Shown here one piece after another: positions 1 to 10,854 of a DNA stretch of 64,000 nt (positions within the stretch are counted from its first letter, which is position 1; each line of letters starts with the position of its first letter). The stretch is from assembly GCA_002900995.3 (NCBI GenBank), contig CM035310.1, positions 3,309,394 through 3,373,393 of the forward strand, read 5' to 3'. The notes beneath the pieces were generated by a model. It was not told the DNA's origin. It searched no databases and saw nothing but the letters and a program-made list of their open reading frames with translations. This DNA is from Ganoderma boninense (taxonomy: Eukaryota; Basidiomycota; Agaricomycetes; Polyporales; Polyporaceae). Both the position numbers and the translations under genes were made by a program.

Positions 1-202
1 CGATAGCAGCGTGCAAATGCGACGATCCTGCTGGATCCCGGACGATCGCGAAAACAACCGCTCCGGGTCGCCGGGCCTGTCGTACGAAGGCAAAAAAAGG
101 TTATTATCAAGACGAAGAGGCTATGGAGTGGGGATATACCAGCTGACGAACATACTCAAGCCCTATGCCACGGGAGGCACCAACCACCGCGTATGAGAGC
201 AT
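1..202 (-). CDS. Short-chain dehydrogenase, C-factor-like (5' end only)
   Basis: Partial gene running off the left edge. The minus strand starts with ATG at 202 and encodes a Rossmann start with GASRGIG (the nucleotide-binding glycine motif) followed by LEYVRQL. An intron begins around 140, and the next exon (about 1-90) reads VVFAIVRDPAGSSHLHAA. Both exons align closely with the complete SDR gene at 853-1951 and share its intron position, so this is the third member of a tandem family. These proteins are NAD(P)-dependent oxidoreductases; the substrate cannot be told from sequence. The catalytic YxxxK region lies outside the window. Confidence 0.75.
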
Positions 203-852
203 CGTGAGCGGGACAATAGAGTGGGTCGTAAGAGAGAAGGTCGTCAGACACGGCTTATTGTAAATACGTGTCCCTGCAGCTGGTCATGCGCATGCACTGC
301 TGTCAGGTGGTAAACCTTGACAGTGACAGAACCTTTCCCTCCGACGAGCCCGAGAGCGTGCAGTTAGGGCCTGTAGCATCGTCGCGAAATAGATCTGGGT
401 CCCCAATTACCACGGTAGAAGAACCAGACACGCCTTCATTCACAATATAAACCCACATATGTGCCATGCCCTGGATGGGAGAAACGGAGGAGGCGGAAAA
501 GTGGAGCACGACAGAGTCCTTACATAGACCCGCCGGGAAGCAGAGTGACAGCTGGCAGAAACCTGGCGTTCCTCAGTCCGCCGACCTCGGTGCTGAGTCA
601 AGAGACACACTGAGAAAATGGGGTCGGAACTGAAGCTTGTAGAGAAAGGAAATGAAGTTGACTGGACGGGGACGACGCCACGCTGGGGAGAAGGCCTCCT
701 ACTTACCATTTTTGTCCGTCATACTCAACGCCCATGAATTCCATGGGCGGCTAGTCAGGCACGGACCGATGATCGTTAGTTGGGCAGCAATGACCGGCGT
801 TCTCCACACCCTGAAGATGTGCGTGCCACAACAATTCGATTATGAAACACGC
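203..852. other. Intergenic region between SDR copies
   Basis: Short open frames on both strands, none with family resemblance or coherent splice signals. It holds the promoter of the leftmost SDR and the 3' flank of the intact SDR. No RNA gene or repeat seen. Confidence 0.4.
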
Positions 853-1951
853 TTAACTAGGAGGGCGGTACTCTCCACTCGCGTGTGATAAAAACATCCC
901 ATTATGGGACGGTTCAAGCCCGTCAATCATCCTGAGTTGGGCTGCGACCGACGCTTGCGGGGTCTGCACCGCAACCTGGATCCCGGTGTCCTCCTCCACC
1001 AACGAAGTGAACGCCGCATAGCCCTCGGATACGGCGTCGCCTAACAGGTTGTGGGTCAGCGAGAGCATCGCACGGCGTCAAAATTGGGTGGACTTACTGT
1101 CAGTGCCAGCGGTGGCGGACGTGTCCACCATGCCTGGCGTGAGCGTAACGACGACGAACCCCTCGTCCTTGAGCTTGATGGCGAATTTCGTGGTGGCGAT
1201 GACGGCGGCTGCCTTCGTCATGCCGTATGCGACCATGTTGGCCATGTTGAGTGCTTGGACGGCCTTGAGGTCGCCTGCGCCTGAGCCGATCACAACGATC
1301 TTCTTCATGTCGGTTGCGTGGAGGAGAGGGAGGAAGGCGGTGATGCTGTGGATCGGGCCAAGGCTGTTGACCTTGAACTGTGGGATGGACGTTGGTATGA
1401 GATGTGGAGACAGCGACGAGCTAGAACACATACTGCAGAAACGAACTCGCTATCGAGCTCTTCCATGTTAACGCTGAGAACAAACATGAGTTCAGGAACG
1501 ACGGCGGGGAGGAGTCACGCACTAGTCGTCAAACCCTTTGTGGACAGTGTTGATGTCCATGTTCGCCGCGTTGTGGATCAAACAGTCTAGCGTCCCATTA
1601 GTTACTTCCGCGACCTGCTTCGCCGCCCGCTTTCCCAACTCAGCCATCAGCGACAAATCGATCTGACGTCCTGCGAGTGACAACTTACCTCAAGTGTACT
1701 GTAGTCTACCACATCGCCTGCGATAATATGCACGTTCTTGAGGCTTGCAGCGACAGCCTGCAAGTGCGTCGATCCTGCCGGGTTTCGGACGATTGCGAAC
1801 ACAGAGGTGTCCGGGCGATTGGCCTAGGAACCAAGACGTCCTAGTTCATGAGCCAGGAACCGGTGACCGCAATGTGGCGAGGACGTACCAACTGGCGGAG
1901 GTACTCGAGGCCGATGCCACGAGAAGCACCAATGACGGCATATGAGGGCAT
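853..1951 (-). CDS. Short-chain dehydrogenase/reductase, C-factor-like, intact copy
   Basis: Complete multi-exon SDR. Exon 1 from ATG 1951 encodes MPSYAVIGASRGIGLEYL (TGxxxGxG-type cofactor loop). Exon 2 (about 1829-1690) gives TSVFAIVRNPAGSTHLQA and ends DYSTLE. A third exon carries LDCLIHNAANMD, equivalent to the NNAG motif. The largest exon (about 1390-1080) has FKVNSLGPIHSITAFLPLL, a strand before IGSGAG, and the catalytic YGMTKAA (YxxxK), then VVTLTPGMVDTS. The last exon (to 853) reads QTPQASVAAQLRMIDGLEP. Introns have GTAAGT/GTGCGT donors. Expected length is about 250-260 residues, normal for cytosolic classical SDRs. It is the only one of the three tandem copies that looks whole in this window. 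Confidence 0.8.
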
Positions 1952-2500
1952 AGAGGCAGAAATAGTTGTTGATTGGCGAGGCGGGGGAGGGGAAAGGCCC
2001 TTGGGCTTGGGTCGTCTGATGAGGGTGACTCACGAGCCGGGCGAGAACGAGGGGGGGGATGAAGAACAGTAGGCAAAACGGAAAGGCGGTCTAATAAACT
2101 ATCGACAGATGTCCCGGACATTGGGCGCCACAGATTGCCGATCTGGACTGCAAATCGGAACTTTGACAGGCGTTCGAGAGAAGAAGGTCGGCTTGTGATC
2201 GGGTCGTCATTTTTGTGCCCTCAGAACCTCCACGGCTCAACGAAACGCGACGAGGTGGCACACATGCAAAGTCCGCAGATAGACGTCGCCCATCCGACCC
2301 GCAAAAGCACAAGCACTGCTGGAGTGGGCAAAGCAAGCATGAAAAAGAAACTCAGAATGCAGGAAGAGGAAGTCCGTGAGCTGAGAAGCGGCCCACAGCA
2401 AAACGGGAACCCGTCGATGTCTGGCCGATGTCAACTCTTCTCATCTCTTCACCAGAGGTATATGATCGTCGGCATATGACACCGACCCCCCGAAACCTAG
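1952..2500. other. Gap between SDR copies
   Basis: Holds the promoter of the intact SDR and the place where the C-terminal exon of the next SDR copy would be expected but is not found. The open frames here match nothing I recognise. Confidence 0.35.
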
Positions 2501-3328
2501 TCATCCGGGGCATCGCGTCGGGCCTGCGGAAGACGTCAAGAGCCCGTGAGTAAACCGGCGAAGGCGCTTCCTAGGTGGCACCGCGTAGGGCGCGGCAGCT
2601 TTGGACATGCCGTACGCGGCCATGCGATCATGCCCAAAGACGAGGTTGAACTTCGGCACTGCGGCCCCGGCTCTGAAGACGTCGATCTGACTGGTCGAGG
2701 CGACGCGAAGGAGGGGAAGGAATGTGGTGGTGGCATGGACGGGGCCGAGAGCGTTCACTTTGGACTGCGAGGGAGATGAGATTCTCTATCTGTTGAGGAA
2801 GAGGAAGGTGCGCACCACAGCCATGAACTCTGCGTCCAGCTCGTCCATGCTTTCTCTACGTATATGGTTGACCTGCCGAGTTTCTGGGTGTAGGTGAAGG
2901 ATGAACGCGAGGCTTACTACTCGTAAAAACCCTTCATGATGACGTTTGCGGCGACATGGATGAGGACGTCCAGCTTCCCGCCGATGACTTCCAAGATTTC
3001 GGTTACAGCCGGCTTGGAATGCAGACGAGATATAACCTCCTCAATCGTGGACGAAAGTTTAATGCACTCACTTCGAGGGGATCGTAATTGGCAACATCGG
3101 CCGCAACGACGTGGACGTTCTGAAGACCCGGCGCGATTGCCTCGTTGAGGTAGGTCGATCCATCCGGGTCCCGTGCGACTGCGAGTACGCTGGCATCCGG
3201 TCTCGCTGCCTGCGACAAATAATGTTAGGATCGTGGGTCGTGGCAGGGAGAAGAAACTTACCTATCAACTGGCGAGCGTACTCGAGCCCAATTCCTCGGG
3301 AAGCGCCGACGAGAGCGTAGGAAGGCAT
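2501..3328 (-). pseudogene. Short-chain dehydrogenase, C-terminally truncated tandem copy
   Basis: ATG at 3328 begins MPSYALVGASRGIGLEYA. Exon 2 (about 3210-3072) reads DASVLAVARDPDGSTYL and ends ANYDPLE. Exon 3 carries KLDVLIHVAANVI, and a later exon has ALGPVHATTTFLPLLR and the active-site YGMSKAA. After that motif the frame departs from the family: where the intact neighbour reads TTKFAIKLKDEGFVVVTLTPG, this copy gives arginine- and proline-rich sequence and stops at 2501, without the last ~70 residues. The segment before the active site has also drifted (IDVFRAGAAVP for KIVVIGSGAG). The likely state is a pseudogene or a copy with a frameshift just after the catalytic lysine. Confidence 0.6.
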
Positions 3329-4991
3329 GGCTGCAAGTAGGAGTAGAGGAAGGATTCTGGGGTCCTGAGGGTTCGATTACGGCCGGTTTTTATCATATCA
3401 TGAGTCTGCTGAGCAGCTTGGGGTTTGAATAAGGCGACAGAAGCTTGTGTGCCAATATATTGTTCGACTGAACTCAATCTTCTATTCCGGGATTCGAATC
3501 GACTGGGTTGGACGGGTGAGACTGATAGTATAGTGCTGACCGTCAGAAGGACTTACTTGCAAGCCCAGCAAAGATAAGCCTGACCAGTACTTCTGTAATC
3601 ATCGCAAGGGTATGCGCAGGCTTCAGGTCCATTGTGGAGGCTTCTGAGTGGGTCCGAGTCAGTCCGTCGTCGGATATGGCCCGTCATGGAGCGGATGCAT
3701 ACCTGATTGGTACCCACAAATACACTTAGAATTCGCCTACCACAGTTGTTTGCTTAAGTTAGATGGAGAACTGGTGGCAATTGGTGGAGGATGCGAGCTT
3801 GACCTGCTCCAAAGGACTCGGGCAGCGTTATGTTCGGGCTAAGCGCTAAGCCAATGCCGCCAGCGGGATACCGTGACGGAAGCTGTCACACGTGCATGAA
3901 TGTCACTGTTCGCTAGTCACGGACCGGTCACCAGTGAACCGGTCACGTACCGCCGCTGGCAGCTTGTCTTGTCCGTCTTCCCAGTCCCATCCTCCTTCGT
4001 TGGCTTCCAAGTTTGCCTCTTCCTCGTTTATACAATGATTATGAGGCTCGTCATCTTACACTCTTTGGATCAATGACCCTTGGCTGTTCGCTGGACAACT
4101 GTGATGTCCCTCGCACACAAGTTCCTGCTGGCCTTGCGATTCCCCCAACCTCTCGGCGACTTCCCCGGCTGGTATGGCCTGTGCTGGGGCTAGGTACAGT
4201 CTCAGCTTCTGGAGCGAGTGGGCTGTCGGTCTAGGAGGCCAGGAACTGTATGGTACGCCTCATGTCTCCTGTGGTCGAGTCGGCCTTGGTGGCAAAATTA
4301 GGCTTTTCCCGCTCTCCTTCGATCCTTTCTTGAAGTTCTTCGCAGTACTCCAGGCACTGCCTCTCACAGGAGTGCGGCTCACAGGGGTCCAGAGCGAGTC
4401 CCGCAGGGAAGCATCGGCAGCAGCAATCCTCCTGAGTGCGCATCGACTCTCAAGGCACCGACACGCATGAAGGGTTGAAAGGATGCCGTCACTGAGAGTA
4501 CGGCACCACTTCTTTCCCGACGGTTGTCATCAGTGACTCTGTCATTCCTCGCGCCAGTGCGTCAACCTCCCTTCCATCGAGCATTTTCCAGTCATCAGAA
4601 CCCCCTCTGCGTTTCCAGATACACAACAACCGCTCCCACAAGCCGTAACTCGCAAGGATGGCCCCCTCCCCGACTGAACCTTGCGCACCGCGCCTGCGTT
4701 CCCCATCGACGCCCAGGCCTGCTCAGCGCTCCGTGCCTGCGGAAATTGGAAGCTCGGAACCCGAGTACGCTCGCAGCACCCGAGTCGCCTGATCCTTGGA
4801 AAGCGCGCCTCAATTCGCTCTGTCACCGACGCGCGCGGGCAGTGCGGAGAAAAAGCATCGCCGGCGTCCTCCACGCCACGCACACGCACATGCGCAAGGT
4901 ACTTATCATGCACGCACGGCGTCCCACCGTCCTCCCCAGGACTCCTCTCCCCGCGGCCCTCACTCCCCCATGCTCGTCCGCCCTAGCTCTG
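3329..4991. other. Gene-poor intergenic region
   Basis: About 1.6 kb with only short, unconvincing open frames. Around 3858-3957 there is a small symmetric patch: GCCAGCGG near 3862 is answered by CCGCTGGC near 3952, and between them ACCGGTCAC occurs twice as a direct repeat separated by six bases. The rest shows nothing I can name. Confidence 0.35.
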
Positions 4992-6461
4992 ATGGTGCTC
5001 TATGCTTCCCATGGCTTGGACGCGGCTGCAGTCATGAACGCGCGGGACCTGAGCTATAGCGAGGTCGCGTGCGTCGCGGTACTCACTTGGGACGTGTTCG
5101 TCACTTTGACCGATGAGGTGCGCAGTATTGTGGCTCGATTTCACGATTTGCAGGGCCTGATGGATCTGCGTCTACAGGTGGAACTCATATGGAAGTGAGC
5201 ATTGTGCGAGGGAAGAAGAGATCGACCCTGGTTAACGATTGCGCGACAGACGTCGGTGGACCGCCGCGAAGTTCATGTACCTGATCGCTCGGTACCTTCC
5301 CTGGCTGGTGCAGTTGTGCGTGCATACCGTTTTCGCTTCATTATCATATTTTCGAACGCTCGCTCCAGGGCTCTGCTCGCGATCAATGTGAACGGGACGA
5401 CGGGCCTCACGTTCACCTTCAGCCAGTGCGCCGCCTGGCAGATCGTGCAGGGTATCCTGCTGCAGGTCATCGTCACCACTGTGGACGCCATCCTGATCAT
5501 ACGTGGTAAGTCGCCATACGCTGCACATTAGCGGCCAGAGGACGCTTACCCACGTATTAATGCCGGCAGTCTACGCGCTATACGACAAGAACCGGTACCT
5601 GTTGCTGGGGCTCGGCAGTCTCTTCGTCGCGGAGGTCGTAGCACTGTGCTGTCTCCTGGCCAACGTCACTCCGCGGCTCCAGTACAACGACGAGTGCTAC
5701 GTGACATCCAGCCCTCCCAACTTCCAGTACTACTGGTGCGTACACTCCGCGCGGTCTATGATCCCGCGCTCCTGACGAGCGCCACGAGTGTAGGGTGATC
5801 TCCCTCGCGTTCGAGACGCTGCTGTTCTTCCTCACGATCGTGAAATTCCTTGATGGCTTCCGGAATGGCTGGGCTCGGGGCGTCTTCGTGCAGCAGTTCA
5901 TCACGGACGGGACGTGGGCGTATGCGCTTATCTTCTTCACCATGCTCGTCAACATGATGCTCTATAAATACATCCACTCGACGCTCACCGGTATCTGCTA
6001 TACGTAAGTCGAGTCCCTTCCATCCGCTGTAATCCTATCTAACGCCGAGCCCGGCGCTGGCACAGCTGGCTTCTCGTCGTCTTGTCCTTCGCTGTGCGTC
6101 TTGCAGTCAGCTGTCCTCGTCTCCGTAATGCAGCTAACTGGGTGGGCGGGCTTAGGGTTCCCGACTGGTCCTGTTTCCTCGCTCGCGCGCTGCGCCCCCA
6201 GACGAGGACATGATGAGCGATATCGAGCTCATCCATGTGCCCACGGAGCGCCGCGAATCGGCATACGGACGAGACCCCGGGCTCAGGATCTCGTTCCCTC
6301 CCGCTGAGCCCTCCCCCATCTGTGAGTCTTCCGCGCATTGCATAGCGCTGCGTCTGCGTGCGGCAACGTTGGTTCTGATCGCGTTTTCAGCGCCGGCGTC
6401 GGAGAAGGGGAGGTATATACCCTATCTGAGAGAATCGGAGCCGGACTTTGTCGCTGTATGA
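4992..6461 (+). CDS. DUF6533-family multi-pass membrane protein
   Basis: Several short exons join into a typical agaricomycete DUF6533 protein. The N-terminus SEVACVAVLTWDVFVTLTDE splices across an intron (about 5118-5176) to VELIWK, and a further exon gives RWTAAKFMYLIARYLPWL, the family hallmark. Hydrophobic exons follow: CAAWQIVQGILLQVIVTT with DAILIIR (to about 5503), VYALYDKNRYLLLGLGSL (from about 5571), VISLAFETLLFFLTIVKFL (from about 5793) and YKYIHSTLTGICYTWLLVV. That predicts six or seven helices in about 330 residues. The start is ATG 4992 or in-frame ATG 5034. The C-terminal cytoplasmic exons after about 6090 are uncertain; a frame reading SDIELIHVPTERRESAYG runs to 6461. Function is unknown for the family; integral membrane location is inferred from the helices. 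Confidence 0.7.
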
Positions 6462-7290
6462 CCTATGCTGACGCCGTTATGCGTGCAAATGTACGTTGGT
6501 TTTCTCGTTCGGGACCTCGATCATCATCTTCTCTCTTCTCGTCCTCACTTCGGCGGCTGCGTCTCAAAAGGCTCGATCAACCTCGGGCCACGCCAAGGAG
6601 CGTCTGAGTTGGACGAATGGCTGACAGGTTGACTGCGTCTATCTTCGGCGGCATGGGGAGCGTGTACGCCGTTTAGGATCTGCTTACTCTGATCTGGTCG
6701 TTCGACGGTCTTCCGGATGCATTGGGAGCGCCCTTGTACGACAGGACCCGCAAATACCAAGCACGAGGAGCAACGGCGGTGGCCCGTGCCAGTATGCCAA
6801 CAGTTCGGTGTCCATCCAAGTCCTGTAGCACAAGTCGTACTGCTGTTCTGGATCATGACAGAGTGAGTGCGGTACACCGAGTTGTGGATAGTCGTGGGCT
6901 TCGGTCCAGCCTCCAGGAAGGGGCCACTTTAGCGGTCCGAGACTCCGGGCGTGAGAGCGTCTTACATGTCCCGCATGACGCATCCTACGCATCATCGACC
7001 TTTTCGACCGTTAACCATCTCCTGAGCCTCCAAGCTTGCCACTTGCCAATGGGGAAGTCTTACGGGTCTGTCAAGACCAACTCTCGCAGGGGCTCCGCTG
7101 CGATGACGCTGCTCGACGTCGAGGATGACACACGACCCCGTATGGGACGTCTCTCTTCCACCTGAACAACGCAGCCGCCTTAACATCCTAGGTAAACTTC
7201 CCCTCCCGTCCCCTCTAGGAACGCACGCACCATCGTTCTCACCGCTTTCCCCCTTCACAGAAGCAGATAAACCGAACGCACCTCTAGAAA
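6462..7290. other. Intergenic region
   Basis: Between the DUF6533 and NmrA-like genes. Open frames on both strands are short and mutually inconsistent, and I recognise no gene here. The 3' UTR of the upstream gene and the promoter of the downstream gene must lie inside. Confidence 0.35.
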
Positions 7291-8906
7291 ATGCCGCCGA
7301 AACGCGGCGCCGCGCGAGCTAGGCGCGCCTCGAAGTCCGACGAGAAGGCGGCCGGGACCAAATTGAAGTCCGAGCGCAAGATCCTCGTCACCTCTGGGGA
7401 GGGCCAGACAGGGCGCCTCGTCATCGACCTCCTCGCTACGAACGAGGACTATGTGCACAAGTATGGGGAGCTCACTGCTCTTGTCTTTTCGGACGCCGCG
7501 AAGAGCGTGTTGGAGGAGTACGAGGCCGTCAAGGTCGCGGTCTTCGACCCGAGCGACGAGGAGGCGCTTGTGAAGTGCATGGAGGCGGTGGATACGTGCT
7601 TGCTGATCCCTCCCGCGCGCAAGGTACGTACACCTCCTTTCGTTGCGCGACTTCGACGACTCGCACAGTTGCGTGCGACAATAACGAGCAAGGAAGCTGC
7701 CGCATTTCTTCAACGCGACCATCCCTGATCCCCATCCCTGCTGTCTACAACACGTCGATGCGCATTGATTGACCCGCGGCCCGTACAGGACAAGGCGCAA
7801 ATCACGCGCACGCTCATCGAAGCGGCGCGCAAAGCGCACACCATCCAGAACCTCGTCCTCCTCTCCTCCGCGGGCTGCGACTACGCCGAGCGCGACACGC
7901 AGCCCCGTCTCCGCGAGTTCATCGACCTCGAGGCGCTCGTCATGCAACCCAAGGGTGACCTCGACACGAGCGACACCGCGCACAGCATGTGCATCATCCG
8001 CGCGGGGTTCTACGCGGAGAACCTGCTGCTGTACTCGAAGCAGGCGCAGGGCGAGGGGCGCCTGCCCATCCCCGTTGGAGAGCGGCACAAGTTCGCGCCG
8101 ATCGCGCTCGGGGACATCGCGCAGCTCGCGGCGTTTGTGGTCACGTCCGAGGGGCCGCACGGGCTGGCAGATAATGTTAGGAGCCAGGTGTTGGTCGCGA
8201 CCGGTGAGTTCGTTCCTCTGCTTGTGAGCTCGCCCACGGGAGACGAGAGATTAAACGTACGGACGATACCTCAGGCCCTCAGCTTACGTCGGGGACCGAG
8301 CTGGCACAAGCCGCATCACAGGCCCTTGGGACTAAGATGGAGTTTGAGAGTATCGACAAGTGCGTATACGGACCCTTTATGCACCTGTGCATGATGATCT
8401 AACGGAAGATGGCGTAACAGCGAGACTGCGAAGGAGATACTCAACTCAGACCAGGGCGCTGAGGTCGACGAAGGTACGCATGCATCATGCGTGTTGGACT
8501 CGAAGCTAATGTAGATACAAATTCGTAGCGGAGCGCGAGTACTTGCTCGAGTACTACTCGCTCGTGCGCGAGGACAAGACGAACTACACCGCGACCACAG
8601 CTATGCTCTCCTACCTCGGCACGCATGGGCAAGAGCCGGCCGAGTTCTTCAAAACGTACTCCGTGCGTCACCATTGCCTTTGCTTCGCTGTGTATGAGTG
8701 TATGCTGACGGGGCGTCGATGCTTAGGACGAGTTCAAGCCCAAGAAACGAAGGGTTGCGGCCAAGCCGGCGAGTGCGGGCGCATCTGGAAAGAAGGTGCC
8801 ATCGCGGGGCAAGGCGGCGGCGAAAAGTGCCGGTGGAGAGGGGGAGGCTTCGAGTACTAGCGCACCACCCGAGGGGCGACCAGAGACTGCGCCGAAGGGC
8901 CTATGA
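7291..8906 (+). CDS. NmrA-like NAD(P)-binding protein with basic tails
   Basis: Exon 1 (7291-7623) opens with a lysine/arginine-rich leader (MPPKRGAARARRASKSDEKA), then KILVTSGEGQTGRLVIDLL, a GxxGxxG-type Rossmann loop. Exon 2 (7789-8203) carries IQNLVLLSSAGCDYAE, then SMCIIRAGFYAENLLLYS and KFAPIALGDIAQLAAFV, the order seen in NmrA/HSCARG-type atypical SDRs. Further exons give QLTSGTELAQAASQALGTK and AEREYLLEYYSLVREDKTN (about 8528-8662). The last exon (about 8728-8906) is a basic low-complexity tail, KPKKRRVAAKPASAGASGK. NmrA-like proteins bind NAD(P) and often act as redox-sensing regulators rather than enzymes. The two basic tails look like nuclear targeting signals, which is inference. 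Confidence 0.75.
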
Positions 8907-9277
8907 AGCGTTGTGGTTAGCGGTAGGAGATACTTACGTGTGACAGTCGATCTCGCCGTGGACCACGCTCAGCGCAGATGTTCCATATGCGGACGGCCGG
9001 CTGGAGGGTTGAAGACTGTACCGAGTTTCTAGCGACCACCAGGGCGACGCTGCAACGTCCACTACCTAACGGCTGGGGTTTTCAATGAAGTGTAAGTTAA
9101 CCAGACCCTTTCGTGCAGCAAACAAGGAACGATGTCCAGGTCTCATTTATGTAATCAGCATTAGTCACAGACCCTCGACGTTCGCTGTTTGTGCTGCGGC
9201 AACTTGAGCTCCACCCTCTCGAACTGATCGCCACCAATTGCTTCGGAGTGCTCCTTCCATCCGCTCACACGATATCT
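8907..9277. other. Promoter region of the first BTB gene
   Basis: No gene seen. It contains AGTCACAG at 9162-9169, about 110 bp before the BTB ATG, a weak version of the GTCAC element found upstream of the other BTB copies. Confidence 0.35.
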
Positions 9278-10427
9278 ATGTCTACAAACACACGACCTCC
9301 GAAGCGTCGAAGGGATGAGACAGATGTCGGTGAGGTGTCCCAGCCGGACTCCCAGAAGGCCTTCGACCGCAACCTCAAACAGAGCGACAAGTTCTGGATA
9401 CCAGATGGGAACATCATCCTCGTTGCTGGCGAAACAGCATTTCGCGTTTACTATGGCCTTCTCGCCCTGCAATCCACGGTCATTTCTGATATGTTTGCGG
9501 CTTCGTCTCCAAGTGCCGAAGAACGCTACGACGACTGTCCCGTTATTCGCGTCACGGACTCCCCGGAGGACCTCACTTACCTTCTACGCGTACTACTGCC
9601 CACGTCTCGCACATTGTATGTGGTCACTCATACCGATCGAAAGCCTATTCAATCCTTACCCTCAATTATCTTGCATTCATAGATTCCACAGACGAAAAAC
9701 CGACTCGCCGATGTCGTGCGACGAGGTCTGCGCGATCATTCGCCTCGCGCATAAGTATAATATTGAAGACCTCCTCACTCAAGCGCTCTCTTCTTTACAA
9801 GAGTGCATGACAACCAGCTTCAAGGTCTGGGATAACGAGTCCCGTGTCGCCCCGGTGTCGATCAACGACCGTGACGCAATCGCAATCGTCAACATCGCTA
9901 GGCTCACCGATACGCCCTCGCTCCTGCCCGTATCGCTCTACAAATGCTGCAATCTTAGCGGCGCTATTCTCGATGGGCGGGTGCGGGCGGACGGGAGTGT
10001 AGAGCACCTGTCCTTTGAGGACCTCAAGCGGTGCATCAACGGACGCGATGCTCTTGCGCGGAAGGCTTACTCGGTGATCGCAACGATCTTCGAGCCGACA
10101 CCGAGCGTCGACTGCAAGACGCGGGCGACATGCAAAGCCCAGTATCGGAACGCTCTTGCGTGGATCTTAGCGCGCGAGCCCATCGCCGAGCCCAACGTGC
10201 TGGATACTTGGGCAAGCTTCATCCGCCAGACGGCTTCGATGCCGGGTTGCGATGATGGGTTCTGCGCGGCTTGCGAGAAGGAGCTCTTGGCGCGTGACGT
10301 CAGGGAAAGGGAGCGGATCTGGAAGCAGTTCCCGGAGATTTTCGACGTCGAGGTTGTGAACTGGAATGAAGACCCGGTGCAGGTCGAGAACGGCCAAAAT
10401 GGCGAATTGGACAGTGATTCTGAATAG
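9278..10427 (+). CDS. BTB/POZ protein, block 1 copy a
   Basis: Two exons, 9278-9615 and 9683-10427 (361 codons; phase-2 intron with GTATGT donor and CATAG acceptor). The N-terminus is basic (MSTNTRPPKRRRDETD). The BTB domain (about residues 35-165) spans the intron: DKFWIPDGNIILVAGET, FRVYYGLLALQSTVISDMF, CPVIRVTDSPEDLTYLLRV, then VCAIIRLAHKYNIEDLL. The C-terminal half has LTDTPSLLPVSLYKCCN, a Cys pair around CKTRATC, and CAACEKELLARDVRERERI with W-K-Q-F-P-E-I-F. It ends in an acidic tail. BTB domains dimerise and often recruit substrates to Cul3 ubiquitin ligases; the function of this expanded family is unknown. A GTGAGT lies 13 bases after the stop. Confidence 0.85.
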
Positions 10428-10744
10428 GATGATGATGTGGTGAGTACTACGCATTCCCCTACAATATTGCACTTCTCCAGGAAGTTGCTGTGGGTCCTAA
10501 TTCAAATGTTTGGTTAAAGGGTATTTCTGCACATGAGCGGACGACACGGGGAGTAAGTGTTTCAAAGTTGTGGCCAAGAAAGTTCCACAGGGACGACTAG
10601 AGGTCAGTCTGTGAGAGAAACTCAGATTAAATGAAGGGTTGAGGAGGAGGACCATCCAGAATATTTTCTTTGGTGTGCAGTTGAAGCTGAGTTTACTAGG
10701 CGAAAAATGACTGGTTCGCGATGCGAGCGGCCTGAGGCGTAGTC

Positions 10745-10765
10745 TGTCACGGTTATGCTCACGTG
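10745..10765 (+). promoter_or_regulatory. GTCAC/CACGTG module upstream of BTB copy b
   Basis: GTCAC at 10745-10749 and CACGTG at 10760-10765, about 90-110 bp before the ATG at 10855. Same element pair as upstream of the other BTB copies. Confidence 0.45.
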
Positions 10766-10854
10766 GTTTATGTTACACGGAACAACGCGTCGCGACGCGA
10801 CAATTTCAATCCGCGCTTTCCTTCCTGGACCGCTCCCCGCCCCCACATCGACTT

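Noticed and set aside
7255..8160. 301-codon minus-strand open frame
   Set aside because: Lies opposite the NmrA-like exons; its Arg/Leu/Val-rich composition is the reverse-strand shadow of GC-rich coding sequence and it ignores the plus-strand intron.
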